From Nakazawaea peltata (taxonomy: Eukaryota; Ascomycota; Pichiomycetes; Alaninales; Pachysolenaceae): a stretch of 64,000 bases of DNA. Shown here piece after piece: positions 52,596 through 62,199 of this stretch. The stretch covers positions 1 through 64,000 of the forward strand of contig BCGQ01000008.1 of assembly GCA_001599355.1 (NCBI GenBank), written 5' to 3'. The position numbers were made by a program, and so were the translations under genes. Position 1 is the first letter of the stretch. Each line of letters starts with the position of its first letter. The notes under the pieces are model-generated. The model searched no databases and was not told where the DNA came from. It was given only the letters and a program-made list of their open reading frames with translations.

Positions 52596-54971
52596 ATGGT
52601 AATCAGATTGGAAGACGATGTCGAAAACGGTTTGTCCGTTTCTGAAGAAGACCGCCTTTTAAGCAACCCAAGCGATGGCGACTACTCTGCGGCATCGGCA
52701 AGGGACTTAAAGCTGAACCAAACGTTGAAGCAATTACAACTGAAGAGAAGAAGACAGAAGTTTTGGGGGTACTCAATGCTTGGAGTCATCTTTATTTTCT
52801 TGATGAACTTAATCTTCTTACCCCGCACTTCGTTAAGCAGAGATTTAAGACGTATCCATGGCAACAAGTTGACCACCTCGGAAATTAAGAGGGTTTTCAT
52901 CGAGTCATTGACTGAGGAGAACAATGCAAGAGAGATTTTGATGAAATATGTGTTTGAACCGCATATGCTGGGTCAAGGTTACGGTTTGGTGGAATACACC
53001 GAGCAAATGTTCAAAGACTTTGGCTTAGACACCTACATTGAGACGTTTGATATTTGGTTAAATAGACCGGTTGACCTGAGCTTAAAATTGCTTGGCGACG
53101 ATGGAGAGGTCGTGTACGATGCCAGTTTAGAAGAGGACGTATTAGAGGAAGACGAGACCACTGGTTATGAAAATAGAATCCCCGCTTTCCATGGTTACTC
53201 TGCCAACGGAAACGTCACTGCCAAATTTACCTTTGTTAACTATGGTCTGAGAGAAGATTTCGAATTGTTAAAAGAGAGGGGTGTCGAAGTCAATGGTACT
53301 ATTTGTATTATGAGATATTTGAACATTTTCAGGGGTTTGAAAGTCAAACATGCCGAGATGTACGGCTGTGCAGGTGCCGTTCTTTATAGTGATCCATATG
53401 ATGATGGTGAAATTACCGTTAAGAATGGTTATAAACTGTACCCTGAGGGACCTGCAAGAAACCCTTCGTCTATCCAAAGAGGTTCGGTTGAATATTTCAC
53501 CGATTATCCTGGTGACCCAACTACTCCTGGCTACGGAAGTGTCCCAGGTTGTGATAGACAATCTGCCGAAGGAAGAGTACCAACTATCCCATCTATCCCT
53601 ATCAGTAGTAGATCTATCGAGCCAATCTTGAAGAAGTTGATCGGCAAGGGTCCTAAAGACTTGGGATGGAAGGGTGACATCGATTTTGACTATTCTCTGG
53701 GTCCTAGTGAGATGGAATTGAACTTATTCAACTTACAAGATTACAATATCACTCCTATTTGGAACGTTGTCGGTGAAATTAAAGGTATCATGCCAGACGA
53801 ACAGATCATTATTGGTAACCATAGAGACTCATGGGTTCTTGGTGGACCAGGTGATCCAAATTCCGGGTCTCTGACTATGTTAGAAATCATCAGAGGATTC
53901 TCGGAATTGAAGAAACTCGGTTACAAACCTTTAAGAACTATCAAGTTCATCTCTTTGGATGGTGAAGAATATGCCATGTTGGGATCTACTGAATTTGGTG
54001 AGACTCATCTGAAGGAATTGCAAAAGAAAACCGTAGCCTATTTGAACCTTGATAGCAGTGTATCTGGATCTCAACTTAGAATCAACAGTAACCCATTACT
54101 TGAAGATTTGATCTACAAGGTTCTGAAACAAACACCATATGTGTACGACGAGGATCCAACTTACTCTCTTTTCAAGCTGTGGGATAAGCTGACCAATGCT
54201 AGTATTCTGTTCCCTGGTTCAGGAACTGATTATGCTGTTTTCCAAAACCATTTGGGTATTCCAATTGTCAATATGGCTTTCAGTTCTGGACCTGAGGATC
54301 CAGTTTATCATTACCATTCCAATTTCGATTCTTTCCACTGGATGGACACTTTGATCGACCCAGAGTACAAGTACCACAACTGTATGCTGAAGTTCTTGGG
54401 ATTATTGACCTTGACTTTGAGCGAGAGTGAGGTTTTACCAATGAGTTCATCCAAATACAGCAAGAAAATCCACACTTACTTCAAAGGATTGTATGATGAG
54501 ATTCCAACGGGATGGTTCGAGAGTCCAATTGATAAATCCGTACTTAAATATGATGTTGGATTAGAAGATGTTAGCACTTTCTCTGAATTGCTCGGTGTAT
54601 TCGACGGCAAGATCAAAGATTTGACCTTTGCTTCCAAAAACTTTGATCTGTACGTCAAATCCTTACAAGAAGGTATTAGAAAAGATTATCCATGGTTCAA
54701 ATATTGGAAGAAGGTTCGTTTACTGATCCAGATCAAGTTACTGAACTTCAAATTGGCTCACCTCGACAGACTTTTCTTAGATGATGAGAGTTTAGTCGAT
54801 AGAGAATGGATGTTACATACTATTTTTGCTCCTCATAGAGATTTAGGTTACACCGGAGACGTTTTGCCTGGGTTCCATGAACTGTTGATGAGAAAAGACT
54901 TCAATGATGCTGTCAAATGGTTGGGAATTTTACTTAAGAAGTTTGACGATGTCGAGAAGAAGTTGAGTTAG
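52596..54971 (+). CDS. VPS70: Vps70-like M28 metallopeptidase / transferrin-receptor family
   Basis: 791 residues, type II membrane protein: cytosolic 1-56, one span at about 57-76, then a PA domain (about 200-340) and an M28 peptidase domain (about 395-620) and a helical dimerisation domain. Zinc-ligand positions of glutamate carboxypeptidase II are kept: H409 and the Asp of GGPGDPNSG, the catalytic pair in LDGEEYAML, the Asp in YLNLDSS, and the His in VYHYHSNFD, so it may be catalytic. There is no PPxY motif in the cytosolic part, which favours Vps70 over Tre1/Tre2. Role in S. cerevisiae is vacuolar protein sorting. Confidence 0.87.
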   Translation: MVIRLEDDVENGLSVSEEDRLLSNPSDGDYSAASARDLKLNQTLKQLQLKRRRQKFWGYSMLGVIFIFLMNLIFLPRTSLSRDLRRIHGNKLTTSEIKRVFIESLTEENNAREILMKYVFEPHMLGQGYGLVEYTEQMFKDFGLDTYIETFDIWLNRPVDLSLKLLGDDGEVVYDASLEEDVLEEDETTGYENRIPAFHGYSANGNVTAKFTFVNYGLREDFELLKERGVEVNGTICIMRYLNIFRGLKVKHAEMYGCAGAVLYSDPYDDGEITVKNGYKLYPEGPARNPSSIQRGSVEYFTDYPGDPTTPGYGSVPGCDRQSAEGRVPTIPSIPISSRSIEPILKKLIGKGPKDLGWKGDIDFDYSLGPSEMELNLFNLQDYNITPIWNVVGEIKGIMPDEQIIIGNHRDSWVLGGPGDPNSGSLTMLEIIRGFSELKKLGYKPLRTIKFISLDGEEYAMLGSTEFGETHLKELQKKTVAYLNLDSSVSGSQLRINSNPLLEDLIYKVLKQTPYVYDEDPTYSLFKLWDKLTNASILFPGSGTDYAVFQNHLGIPIVNMAFSSGPEDPVYHYHSNFDSFHWMDTLIDPEYKYHNCMLKFLGLLTLTLSESEVLPMSSSKYSKKIHTYFKGLYDEIPTGWFESPIDKSVLKYDVGLEDVSTFSELLGVFDGKIKDLTFASKNFDLYVKSLQEGIRKDYPWFKYWKKVRLLIQIKLLNFKLAHLDRLFLDDESLVDREWMLHTIFAPHRDLGYTGDVLPGFHELLMRKDFNDAVKWLGILLKKFDDVEKKLS

Positions 54972-55201
54972 ATACTAAATAGCTTAATGTGATATCCTGA
55001 TTTGAGGAAGTGGTAGTTGGTGGTATCTGAATAAATGTAATTGGGGAAGAAAGGGGAGGGAAGGGGGTTATTATGGTAGTGCACCGTATGCTAATTAGTC
55101 CCAAACCGGAAATCAATTTTTCATCCAACTTTTCCACCCTCAATTTCAAAATTATTCATATTTCTAATCGAATCAAATAACCATCAAATCAATTAATCAC
55201 A

Positions 55202-55738
55202 ATGTTCAGAGGTATTCGTTCTTTCTCATCCACTGCTAATGCCTTCGGTAAGAAGGTTTTCTTCGACACTGCCGTTGGAGGTCAAAAGCAACCGAGAATC
55301 GTATTTGAATTATACGACGAAGTCGTCCCAAAGACCACCGAAAACTTCAGGGCTTTATGTACTGGAGAGAAGGGTTTCGGATACAAGGGAACTGTTTTCC
55401 ACAGAGTTATTCCTCAATTCATGTTGCAAGGTGGTGATACCGACCATCTGAATGGATTCGGTGGTAAATCCATCTACGGTGGTAAATTCCCAGATGAGAA
55501 CTTTACTAAGACTCATGACAAGCCATACTTGTTGTCTATGGCTAATGCTGGACCAAACACCAATGGATCTCAATTCTTCATCACTACTGTTCCATGTCCA
55601 TGGTTAGATGGAGCTCATGTTGTTTTCGGTGAGGTTGTTGAGGGAACTGAGGTTGTTGATTTCATCGAATCTCAAGGTTCTAACAGTGGTCAAACTAAGC
55701 AAAAAATCGAGATTGTCGAGAGTGGTGAAATCGCTTAG
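55202..55738 (+). CDS. CPR3: Mitochondrial cyclophilin (peptidyl-prolyl isomerase)
   Basis: 178 residues. The basic, Ser-rich [18 protein letters not shown] is a mitochondrial targeting sequence; the rest is a complete cyclophilin: [29 protein letters not shown], catalytic [34 protein letters not shown] (with the cyclosporin-contact Trp). S. cerevisiae Cpr3 is 182 residues. A CTG at DH-x-NG is at a variable position. It helps protein folding in the matrix and permeability-transition regulation. Confidence 0.93.
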   Translation: MFRGIRSFSSTANAFGKKVFFDTAVGGQKQPRIVFELYDEVVPKTTENFRALCTGEKGFGYKGTVFHRVIPQFMLQGGDTDHLNGFGGKSIYGGKFPDENFTKTHDKPYLLSMANAGPNTNGSQFFITTVPCPWLDGAHVVFGEVVEGTEVVDFIESQGSNSGQTKQKIEIVESGEIA

Positions 55739-56383
55739 ATGTATATAGGAATATATTTTATGGACTAAGGTTTCTAATGTTTGTAGATGTTGACTGGGGA
55801 ATGTGTTGACTTGGTGAAGGTTGTGGAGTAGATATGAATTGCGAAAAATCCTGAGATACTTGATGTTACCCCATCCACTCTTACTTGAGATCCCATAGTT
55901 AAGACCCCATAGTTAAGATCGCATACTTAGTATTTCGTAAATTGCTATCCATATAGAATTATCTTAGTTTGATCTCCATACTTAAGAGTTTCGTAAACTG
56001 CTCGCAAAATAAGAGTACTATTAAAGATATGGAGTACAGGGTATCTTTGATAAGTTGACCCCAATTAGGCTAATAAGTACCTAAATCACTCTTACTTCAT
56101 CTCTTACTTCATCTCTTCTCCACCTCATCCATCTCTCCTACTATCCACTATGTCCCTCTCTTGATTCCCCACTACCCATTTGGTCGTTCCCCTAGTATCA
56201 TTTGACCGAAAACAGCGCACAAACAGCGCCAACAAACCTGCGCACAATTCCTCCCATTCTCCGCCTCCCCTAAAGTTTCCCGCCTTTATAAGGACGGACC
56301 TATGAACTGATAAGAAGCAGAAGACACCGGTTCCGAAAGTTGTAATCGATTCAATTCACTGATACACCAACACAACCACCAAG
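55739..56383. other. Intergenic region between CPR3 and ENT3 with short repeats
   Basis: About 645 bp. CCATAGTTAAGA occurs twice at 55893-55920, and the block CATACTTA..TTTCGTAAAYTGCT occurs twice (from about 55922 and 55977). A second tandem CTTACTTCATCT is at 56094-56122. They may bind a factor or be replication-slippage products. No gene is seen. Confidence 0.4.
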
Positions 56384-57742
56384 ATGGATCAGATCAACAA
56401 GACATTGAACAACTTATCGTTGTATGAAGTCAAACTGTACGTACGGAAGGCACAGAATGTGGTGTTAAGTTTGAGTGAGATGGAGGCGAAGGTCAGAGAG
56501 GCCACTAACAATGAACCTTGGGGGGCTCCATCGTCTTTGATGCAACAGATCGCCGCTGGAACTTACAATATTCGTGAAAGAGTCGAGATCAGCAATATGA
56601 TCTTCCGTCGTTTCACCGAGAAATCCGCCCATGAATGGAGACAGATTTATAAGCTGTTACAATTGTTGGAATATGTCATCAAGAATGGTAGTGAAAAATT
56701 CGTTGATGCTGCTAGGCAGAACCTTAGCATTATTCAGATGTTGAGATCTTTCCATTACATTGATTCTCAAGGTCGTGATCAAGGTGTTAATGTCCGTAAT
56801 AGGGCTAAGCAGTTGATTGCTTTATTGGAAGATGAGTCTCTGATTAGACTGGAACGTAAGAAGCTGAGACAAAACCAAAAGAAGTTTGGTGGAGTTGCTG
56901 GAGGTAAGACTTCTGTTAATCCTAATCATCGTTTCACCAGTACTTTTGATGATGATGATGATGGAGGAGATTATGAGGCTAATGTTGGATCTTATTCTCT
57001 GAGTACATTCGATGATTCTGGGTATTCTAATAGAGTATTTGGAGATGGAGGCGTTTATGGTGAAAGATATGAGGAGGAAAGAGCTGCTGGAGGTTCTGGC
57101 AATGATCAATATGAGGAATATGAGGTTGCTCCGTCTCGTAGTTCTAGAAAGAACTCTAGAACTAGTAAGCCAACTACTAAGACATCTACTGTTACTGCCA
57201 GACCTCAACTGGATCTTGATTTGTTTGGAGATTCTGCACCTGCTGCTGCACCTGCTACTGCTACTGCCACAGCTGCTGCTCTGGATGATGATGAAGATGA
57301 TTTCGACGATTTCCAAAGTGCCGTACCAGCAACCAACAATGGAGCCACTTTGAATTCAAATAACCTTACCGATTTGTTCTCGTCGCCAGTATCTGCATTC
57401 AATCCTCTGCCAACAGCGACATATTCTGCTCCACTGCCAGTACCAGGTGCTGTCCCATCTCAACCATCGTATAATTTGGCTTCCACTTCGATCACTACAG
57501 GTCCAGCACCAGCTAAACCAAAAGCAGATGCATTTTCTTCTTTGTTCTCCACTGCTAAGACTACCAGCCATAGTCTGAACGCCAGCCGTTCGGTTTCTGC
57601 TGCCAAACCGGCTCCACAAGCCGCTCCAGCTCCAGCTCTGTCTGACGATTTGTTTGATTCCTTCACTCCTGCCCCACAGACCACTTCAACGAACGGAAAT
57701 TCCGCTGCAAAAAACAATGACATCGATTTATTGTCATTCTGA
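56384..57742 (+). CDS. ENT3: Epsin-like ENTH adaptor Ent3
   Basis: 452 residues. The ENTH domain (about 10-150) is very close to Ent3: SLYEVKLYVRKAQNVV, EATNNEPWGAPSSLMQQI, FHYIDSQGRDQGVNVRNRAK. It binds PI(3,5)P2 and clathrin at Golgi and endosomes. CTG codons at 56654, 56849 and 56864 align with Ala in Ent3 (IYKALQLL, IRAERKKAR), further proof of CUG-Ala. The disordered tail holds acidic-Phe motifs for gamma-ear adaptins (DDFDDFQSA, about 301-310) and a clathrin-box-like DLLSF end. Confidence 0.94.
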   Translation: MDQINKTLNNLSLYEVKLYVRKAQNVVLSLSEMEAKVREATNNEPWGAPSSLMQQIAAGTYNIRERVEISNMIFRRFTEKSAHEWRQIYKLLQLLEYVIKNGSEKFVDAARQNLSIIQMLRSFHYIDSQGRDQGVNVRNRAKQLIALLEDESLIRLERKKLRQNQKKFGGVAGGKTSVNPNHRFTSTFDDDDDGGDYEANVGSYSLSTFDDSGYSNRVFGDGGVYGERYEEERAAGGSGNDQYEEYEVAPSRSSRKNSRTSKPTTKTSTVTARPQLDLDLFGDSAPAAAPATATATAAALDDDEDDFDDFQSAVPATNNGATLNSNNLTDLFSSPVSAFNPLPTATYSAPLPVPGAVPSQPSYNLASTSITTGPAPAKPKADAFSSLFSTAKTTSHSLNASRSVSAAKPAPQAAPAPALSDDLFDSFTPAPQTTSTNGNSAAKNNDIDLLSF

Positions 57743-57983
57743 GTTTAGAGTCCATAACTTATATACGTACATTGTTCTATTATAGTCGTTTGTAGTAAAA
57801 CTGGGGTATTATTGATATTATTTCCACGACCTTTTATATTTCCTCTTGATTTTTGAGAGCTGATATTTATTTTGTATAATTTCCACGACCTTTGGATATC
57901 AGCTTCATTTTAAGCTGAGAAAGAGTAGATGGTAAAGATTTTAGAGATCAACTGGCTACAATAGTGGATAATTGAGAGTTAAA
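57743..57983 (+). promoter_or_regulatory. BET5 promoter with a duplicated 14-bp word
   Basis: TTTCCACGACCTTT occurs exactly at 57821-57834 and 57880-57893, 59 bp apart, in the 241 bp between ENT3 and BET5. It may be a binding site pair or a short duplication. Confidence 0.4.
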
Positions 57984-58590
57984 ATGACCATATTTTCATT
58001 CTGGATCTTTGATAGACATTGTGAGTGATATCGATATTGATTGGTTGGGAGGCTTACTAACTATGAATAGGTAACTGCATATACAGCAGGGAATGGTCAG
58101 TCGCGACACTGAAGAAACAACAACAACTGGGAACAGTGGGGAATAACACAAATGGATCGGTTAATGTGAAGAATGATGATAATGCAGCAAAGTTATTGTT
58201 CGGTCTGTTATTCTCCTTGAAACAGATCTCGGCCAAATTGAACCCCTCAGAAGACGTCCTCAATAACTTCCAATCATTCTCCACTCTGAAATATAGATGT
58301 CATCTTTTTGAGAGTGGGACGGGGTTAAAATTCTGTTTATTGACTGATCCGAAAGTGGAGAATATGCAATTCGCATTGAGGGATATTTACACTAATTTGT
58401 ATCTTACAACGGTGGTTGAGAAGTGAGTATTATTTGAAAATGAGAATTGGAATTGGAATTTGAAATACTAACACATAATTAAAGTGGATTATCGCAAGTC
58501 GATTTCAAAGAGGGAGAATTCATCGAATGTGAACCTTTTTTAAGTGGAGTAGATAAGTATATTGGTTCATTACAAGCATTCACTACATAA
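57984..58590 (+). CDS. BET5: TRAPP complex subunit Bet5, three exons
   Basis: Split over three exons, so no long frame shows it. Exon 1 57984-58020 (MTIFSFWIFDRH), intron 1 58021-58070 (50 bp, GTGAGT, TACTAAC at 58055-58061), exon 2 58071-58422, intron 2 58423-58484 (62 bp, GTGAGT, TACTAAC at 58466-58472), exon 3 58485-58590. The 164-residue product has the longin-like sedlin fold: IFSFWIFDRHCNCIYSREWS equals Bet5 IFDRHCNCI...REW across the first junction; AAKLLFGLLFSLKQIS, STLKYRCHLFESGTGLKF and LLTDPKV follow. It is a small core subunit of the TRAPP tethering complexes (Ypt1 GEF). Both splice junctions restore the family sequence, which supports them strongly. Confidence 0.92.
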
Positions 58591-58928
58591 CAAATAGCAT
58601 AGAAGTATAGATATAGTATATAGTTGATTGTATGATGGTGATTGCCATATTTTCTATGGTATTCCCTGACACTACGATCGTTCTCAATTCATGACTTCGA
58701 TTACCACCAACTCTTATCATCACCTCGTATCACCACTACCACCTCGTATCACCACCTCGTATTATCCCTTTACTCTTATGTCTGCCTACCCCTGTCTTTT
58801 CTGTAAACCCTCTTTATCAGGAACCCTCCCCAATCAGGAAATCAACACCTCTCAAAAAAGAAAAAAATCAAAATCGATCTCAAAATCAAAATAAGGTACA
58901 CTTCATCGGTAGCCTAGATCATACAAAT
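58591..58928 (+). promoter_or_regulatory. SEC8 upstream region with a triple 10-bp repeat
   Basis: 338 bp. CACCTCGTAT occurs three times (58721-58730, 58740-58749, 58753-58762) at about 200 bp before the SEC8 ATG. The open frame covering it is random. An A-rich stretch (58855-58895) precedes the start. Confidence 0.4.
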
Positions 58929-61901
58929 ATGCTGTTCGAGCGTAAGAAAAGTGAACCCAGTCCATTGGATGAGGCCTCGGAACTCCTTTTCGTCGTGGAA
59001 TTGGAATGGCCCAAAGTCGCACTGAGAAATTTCAACCCCCTCGACGTGGTATTACCCTTGTTGGATAACACGTCAGTGGGGATGGCACACAAGAAGGAGA
59101 ATTTTCTCCAATTGGAGAGGAAGCTTGAGTCAACGTTGAGTGGTTGTATCGAGATGAATAGAAAACAGTTCTTAGACCATTTGTCTTATTATACTGAGGT
59201 GTCTAATACCTTCTCTAAGAGTTTCAATTTGATCGAACAAATCTCGCAAGATTTGTCTAAGACCAACCAAAGTTTGATCTCCGATAATAAAAGTTATATG
59301 AAGGAATTGAATCAGAATTCGGTAGTGTATGGACAATTGTTGGATACTATCGAACTGATAGAGTTTGTTAAGACTTCTACTGAGGAATTGAACTCATTGA
59401 TCAATAACGATAAGAATTTTGTAAGGGCTCATGAATTGATTCTTAAATGCTCTGAATTGGCTGTTAAATATCATCTTTGGAGATTGCCACTGTTACAATC
59501 AGTAAAGAACCAATTGGAGAGCCAGAAAATCGTCCTTTTCGAAGTCATTGTAGAAGAAATCCATAATATCATGTACTTGAAAGTGAACGTCAACAAGAAT
59601 TTATTAGTCCACAATGAGACCAACTCATTACTTGATATTACAAGTAGATGTACGTTGATTAACAAGAAATTCAACGAATTCATGTCTAAATTACAAGATG
59701 TTCCTCCTTATTCACCAGATGAAGAAGATGAGTCCCTCAGTTTACAGCATTTGATTTTGGAAGACGATCAAAATTTCAATAAATTACAAAATATGTTGGT
59801 CATTTTATTCAGATTGAATAAGTTGGACAACTTGATGGAAATTTTACTCACGAGACAACCTGCTGAATTGCATCAATTATATAATAAAGTAGTGGAAGAT
59901 ATCAAATTGAGGAACCCTCAATCTAGTTCGATGATGGCTGCTAATTATTGGCAAGATAATAACGATCTTATCCATTTAGAATTTGGACCTTCGCCTCAAG
60001 AATCGGCCAGATTACAAGAATTTTTCAACGCTATAACCAATAGAAGTTTGATGGTATTACAATATCATCGAATTGTGTATGAGATCCTGGTCCGGTTTGG
60101 TCAAGACTATGCTATTGATAAGCTGGTTGAATTTATTGGTAGTTCTTTATTATCAATTGTTTCGCAATATACGGTTGATGAGGATATAGTTATTCTGTAT
60201 CAAAACAAGCAAAAAGCTGAAGAATCTAATTCATCTAATGGATCCTCATTTGCAGCAGCAGCAGCATCTGCCGCAGCATCTGCCGTATCGGCAGCAGCTT
60301 CCGCAGTCTCCCAGTCTACTTCATCTAACCCCTCAAATTTATCTCTGACAAATCAGAGCATTTTACATTCCAAAAAGAAATCAAAAAAGAAGTTATTCGA
60401 GTTCAGGGCTTTAGAAAACGAAGAGATGACCAAATTGTCTTTACAATTACAGGAATTCTTCCCAAGTTTCAATGTGGACGACAAGATCTACTTGGATAGT
60501 AACGAGATTAACTCCAATTTGGAGACAGTAGTAGAACCAGATGTGTTTAACATGAGAGTAATTCTTAGTCCATTATTGGTATTTGTGGAAGGATCCAAGA
60601 GTTTAATCCCATTGAGTAAGAAAGAGTATGATTCTATGGCAGTATTCACCGATTTCATGAGATCTGAGTATTTGAAGTACTTCAATCAAACTTTACAGTA
60701 TTATTATGACACTTTATGTTCTCCAACCGACTCATTTGATATGTTAATTAAAAATGAGGGATTATTTAAAAGTTGTCAAGTATTCCAGAAATTCTTATAT
60801 GCGGTATTAGAGACCTTAAATACGTCATTATTCTACAAAGAGGAATATTTATCATGTGTATTCAATTTGTTGAGTGCATTGTCCAATAGAATTCATGGAT
60901 ATTATCAGGAAGTCACCGAAGAAGAATATTATGGATGGTTGAATAATGCCAAGCTAAAACAATTGTCATTACAAATTATTAAAAACCAAGATGAATCATT
61001 AATTCCTAAAGAGGTAGATATAGTGTTACAAAATATCGATATCCGGAACGAAGTGACAAATTTCCGGATTTATACCGAGAAATGTTCTCAATTGTTGCAC
61101 TGTTTAGATTGGTTATTGGAATGGTTACAAGAAATGATGCGTGTTGAAGCAGGACCTCGTCGTAACGGATATGGCAATAACGAGCAACAATTGGATATCG
61201 ATGGGTTGAAACAAAATTGGGAATTACTCGATATCAATTATAATAACCGAGGTGGTAGTATTGGACAAAGTAAAAAGAAATTATATTTGACTTTGAGTGA
61301 TCGCACTTCGGTTAAACTTACCAGATTTGTCGATAATCTCGGAGTTTTGCGTGATAACATTTCATTGGTATTGAGGTATAATTTGATTTACCAGTCGATA
61401 TATTCTGTGTTGAGGTTCTTCAGCACGAACGAATTTTATCTCCCAGGTGAAATCAATGAACCAGATTCAAATATCTTGAAGTTAACTACAGTTCTTTTAA
61501 ACAGTAACAAAATCATGACAAATAATTTAGGAGCTATTCGGTCCGAACAATTGGTCACCGGGTTGGCCACATTCCTTGATAATTTGTTCATTACTGGATC
61601 CTTCAAGATCAAAAGACTTAATGAAAACGGTTTGAAGAAGATCTTCCTCAACATTTTGATCTTACAACAATTATTACGTAATCTTTTCAATGTCGAGGTT
61701 AAATTCATAAAGAGTTTACAGTATTTTGAGAATTTCAAAATTAACGATAAAGGCTTGATAGACCAAGTAAGTAAAGGGAAAAACACTTTTAGTTATGAGG
61801 AGAATCGGAATATGATCAGGTTGATTTATAGTGAGGATATGAAGAATCAGAAGAGGTTTGATGACTCGATGCTGAAATTGGCACAGATGTATAAGAAATG
61901 A
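58929..61901 (+). CDS. SEC8: Exocyst subunit Sec8
   Basis: 990 residues (S. cerevisiae 1065). The N-terminal coiled-coil part has the Sec8 order: WPKVALRNFNPLDVVLPLLDN, a helical bundle (LERKLESTLSGCIE), then LLDTIELIEFVKTSTEELNS and RLPLLQSVKNQLESQKIVLFEVIVEEIHNIMYLK, which matches the conserved Sec8 segment for vesicle tethering. The rest is CATCHR-type helical rods. An Ala-rich insert (about 441-465, ASAAASAVSAAASAV) interrupts the middle; all its Ala codons are GCN. Exocyst tethers secretory vesicles at bud tip and neck. Confidence 0.87.
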   Translation: MLFERKKSEPSPLDEASELLFVVELEWPKVALRNFNPLDVVLPLLDNTSVGMAHKKENFLQLERKLESTLSGCIEMNRKQFLDHLSYYTEVSNTFSKSFNLIEQISQDLSKTNQSLISDNKSYMKELNQNSVVYGQLLDTIELIEFVKTSTEELNSLINNDKNFVRAHELILKCSELAVKYHLWRLPLLQSVKNQLESQKIVLFEVIVEEIHNIMYLKVNVNKNLLVHNETNSLLDITSRCTLINKKFNEFMSKLQDVPPYSPDEEDESLSLQHLILEDDQNFNKLQNMLVILFRLNKLDNLMEILLTRQPAELHQLYNKVVEDIKLRNPQSSSMMAANYWQDNNDLIHLEFGPSPQESARLQEFFNAITNRSLMVLQYHRIVYEILVRFGQDYAIDKLVEFIGSSLLSIVSQYTVDEDIVILYQNKQKAEESNSSNGSSFAAAAASAAASAVSAAASAVSQSTSSNPSNLSLTNQSILHSKKKSKKKLFEFRALENEEMTKLSLQLQEFFPSFNVDDKIYLDSNEINSNLETVVEPDVFNMRVILSPLLVFVEGSKSLIPLSKKEYDSMAVFTDFMRSEYLKYFNQTLQYYYDTLCSPTDSFDMLIKNEGLFKSCQVFQKFLYAVLETLNTSLFYKEEYLSCVFNLLSALSNRIHGYYQEVTEEEYYGWLNNAKLKQLSLQIIKNQDESLIPKEVDIVLQNIDIRNEVTNFRIYTEKCSQLLHCLDWLLEWLQEMMRVEAGPRRNGYGNNEQQLDIDGLKQNWELLDINYNNRGGSIGQSKKKLYLTLSDRTSVKLTRFVDNLGVLRDNISLVLRYNLIYQSIYSVLRFFSTNEFYLPGEINEPDSNILKLTTVLLNSNKIMTNNLGAIRSEQLVTGLATFLDNLFITGSFKIKRLNENGLKKIFLNILILQQLLRNLFNVEVKFIKSLQYFENFKINDKGLIDQVSKGKNTFSYEENRNMIRLIYSEDMKNQKRFDDSMLKLAQMYKK

Positions 61902-62199
61902 GCAACCAGGTCACCACTGACTTTATGTATAACAATAGACTTAAGTATATTAGCCGTGGTAGCATTAGCCCTTAACATCGTAACACCAGTGTTACCGTCC
62001 GCCTGCGCTGCCCTCTCTATCTGCGCTACCTGCACTACCTGCAACCTTCTCCGCACTAAACCGCATGTGATTTCTTCCGCGTTTCGTATTTCGCTCACAT
62101 CGCGCTATTTGTTTACAAAATTAAAATTTTTCAATTCTTGATCATATGGCGACTCGAATATTGGATTAACCGCCGTGTATTTATTTATTTATTGCCGCG
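61902..62199. other. SEC8-ELO intergenic region
   Basis: 298 bp: SEC8 3' end, an ACACCAGTGTTACC word, a C/T-rich block (61995-62050), and an AT-rich promoter with TTTATTTATTTATTG directly before the ELO ATG. Nothing else recognised. Confidence 0.4.
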
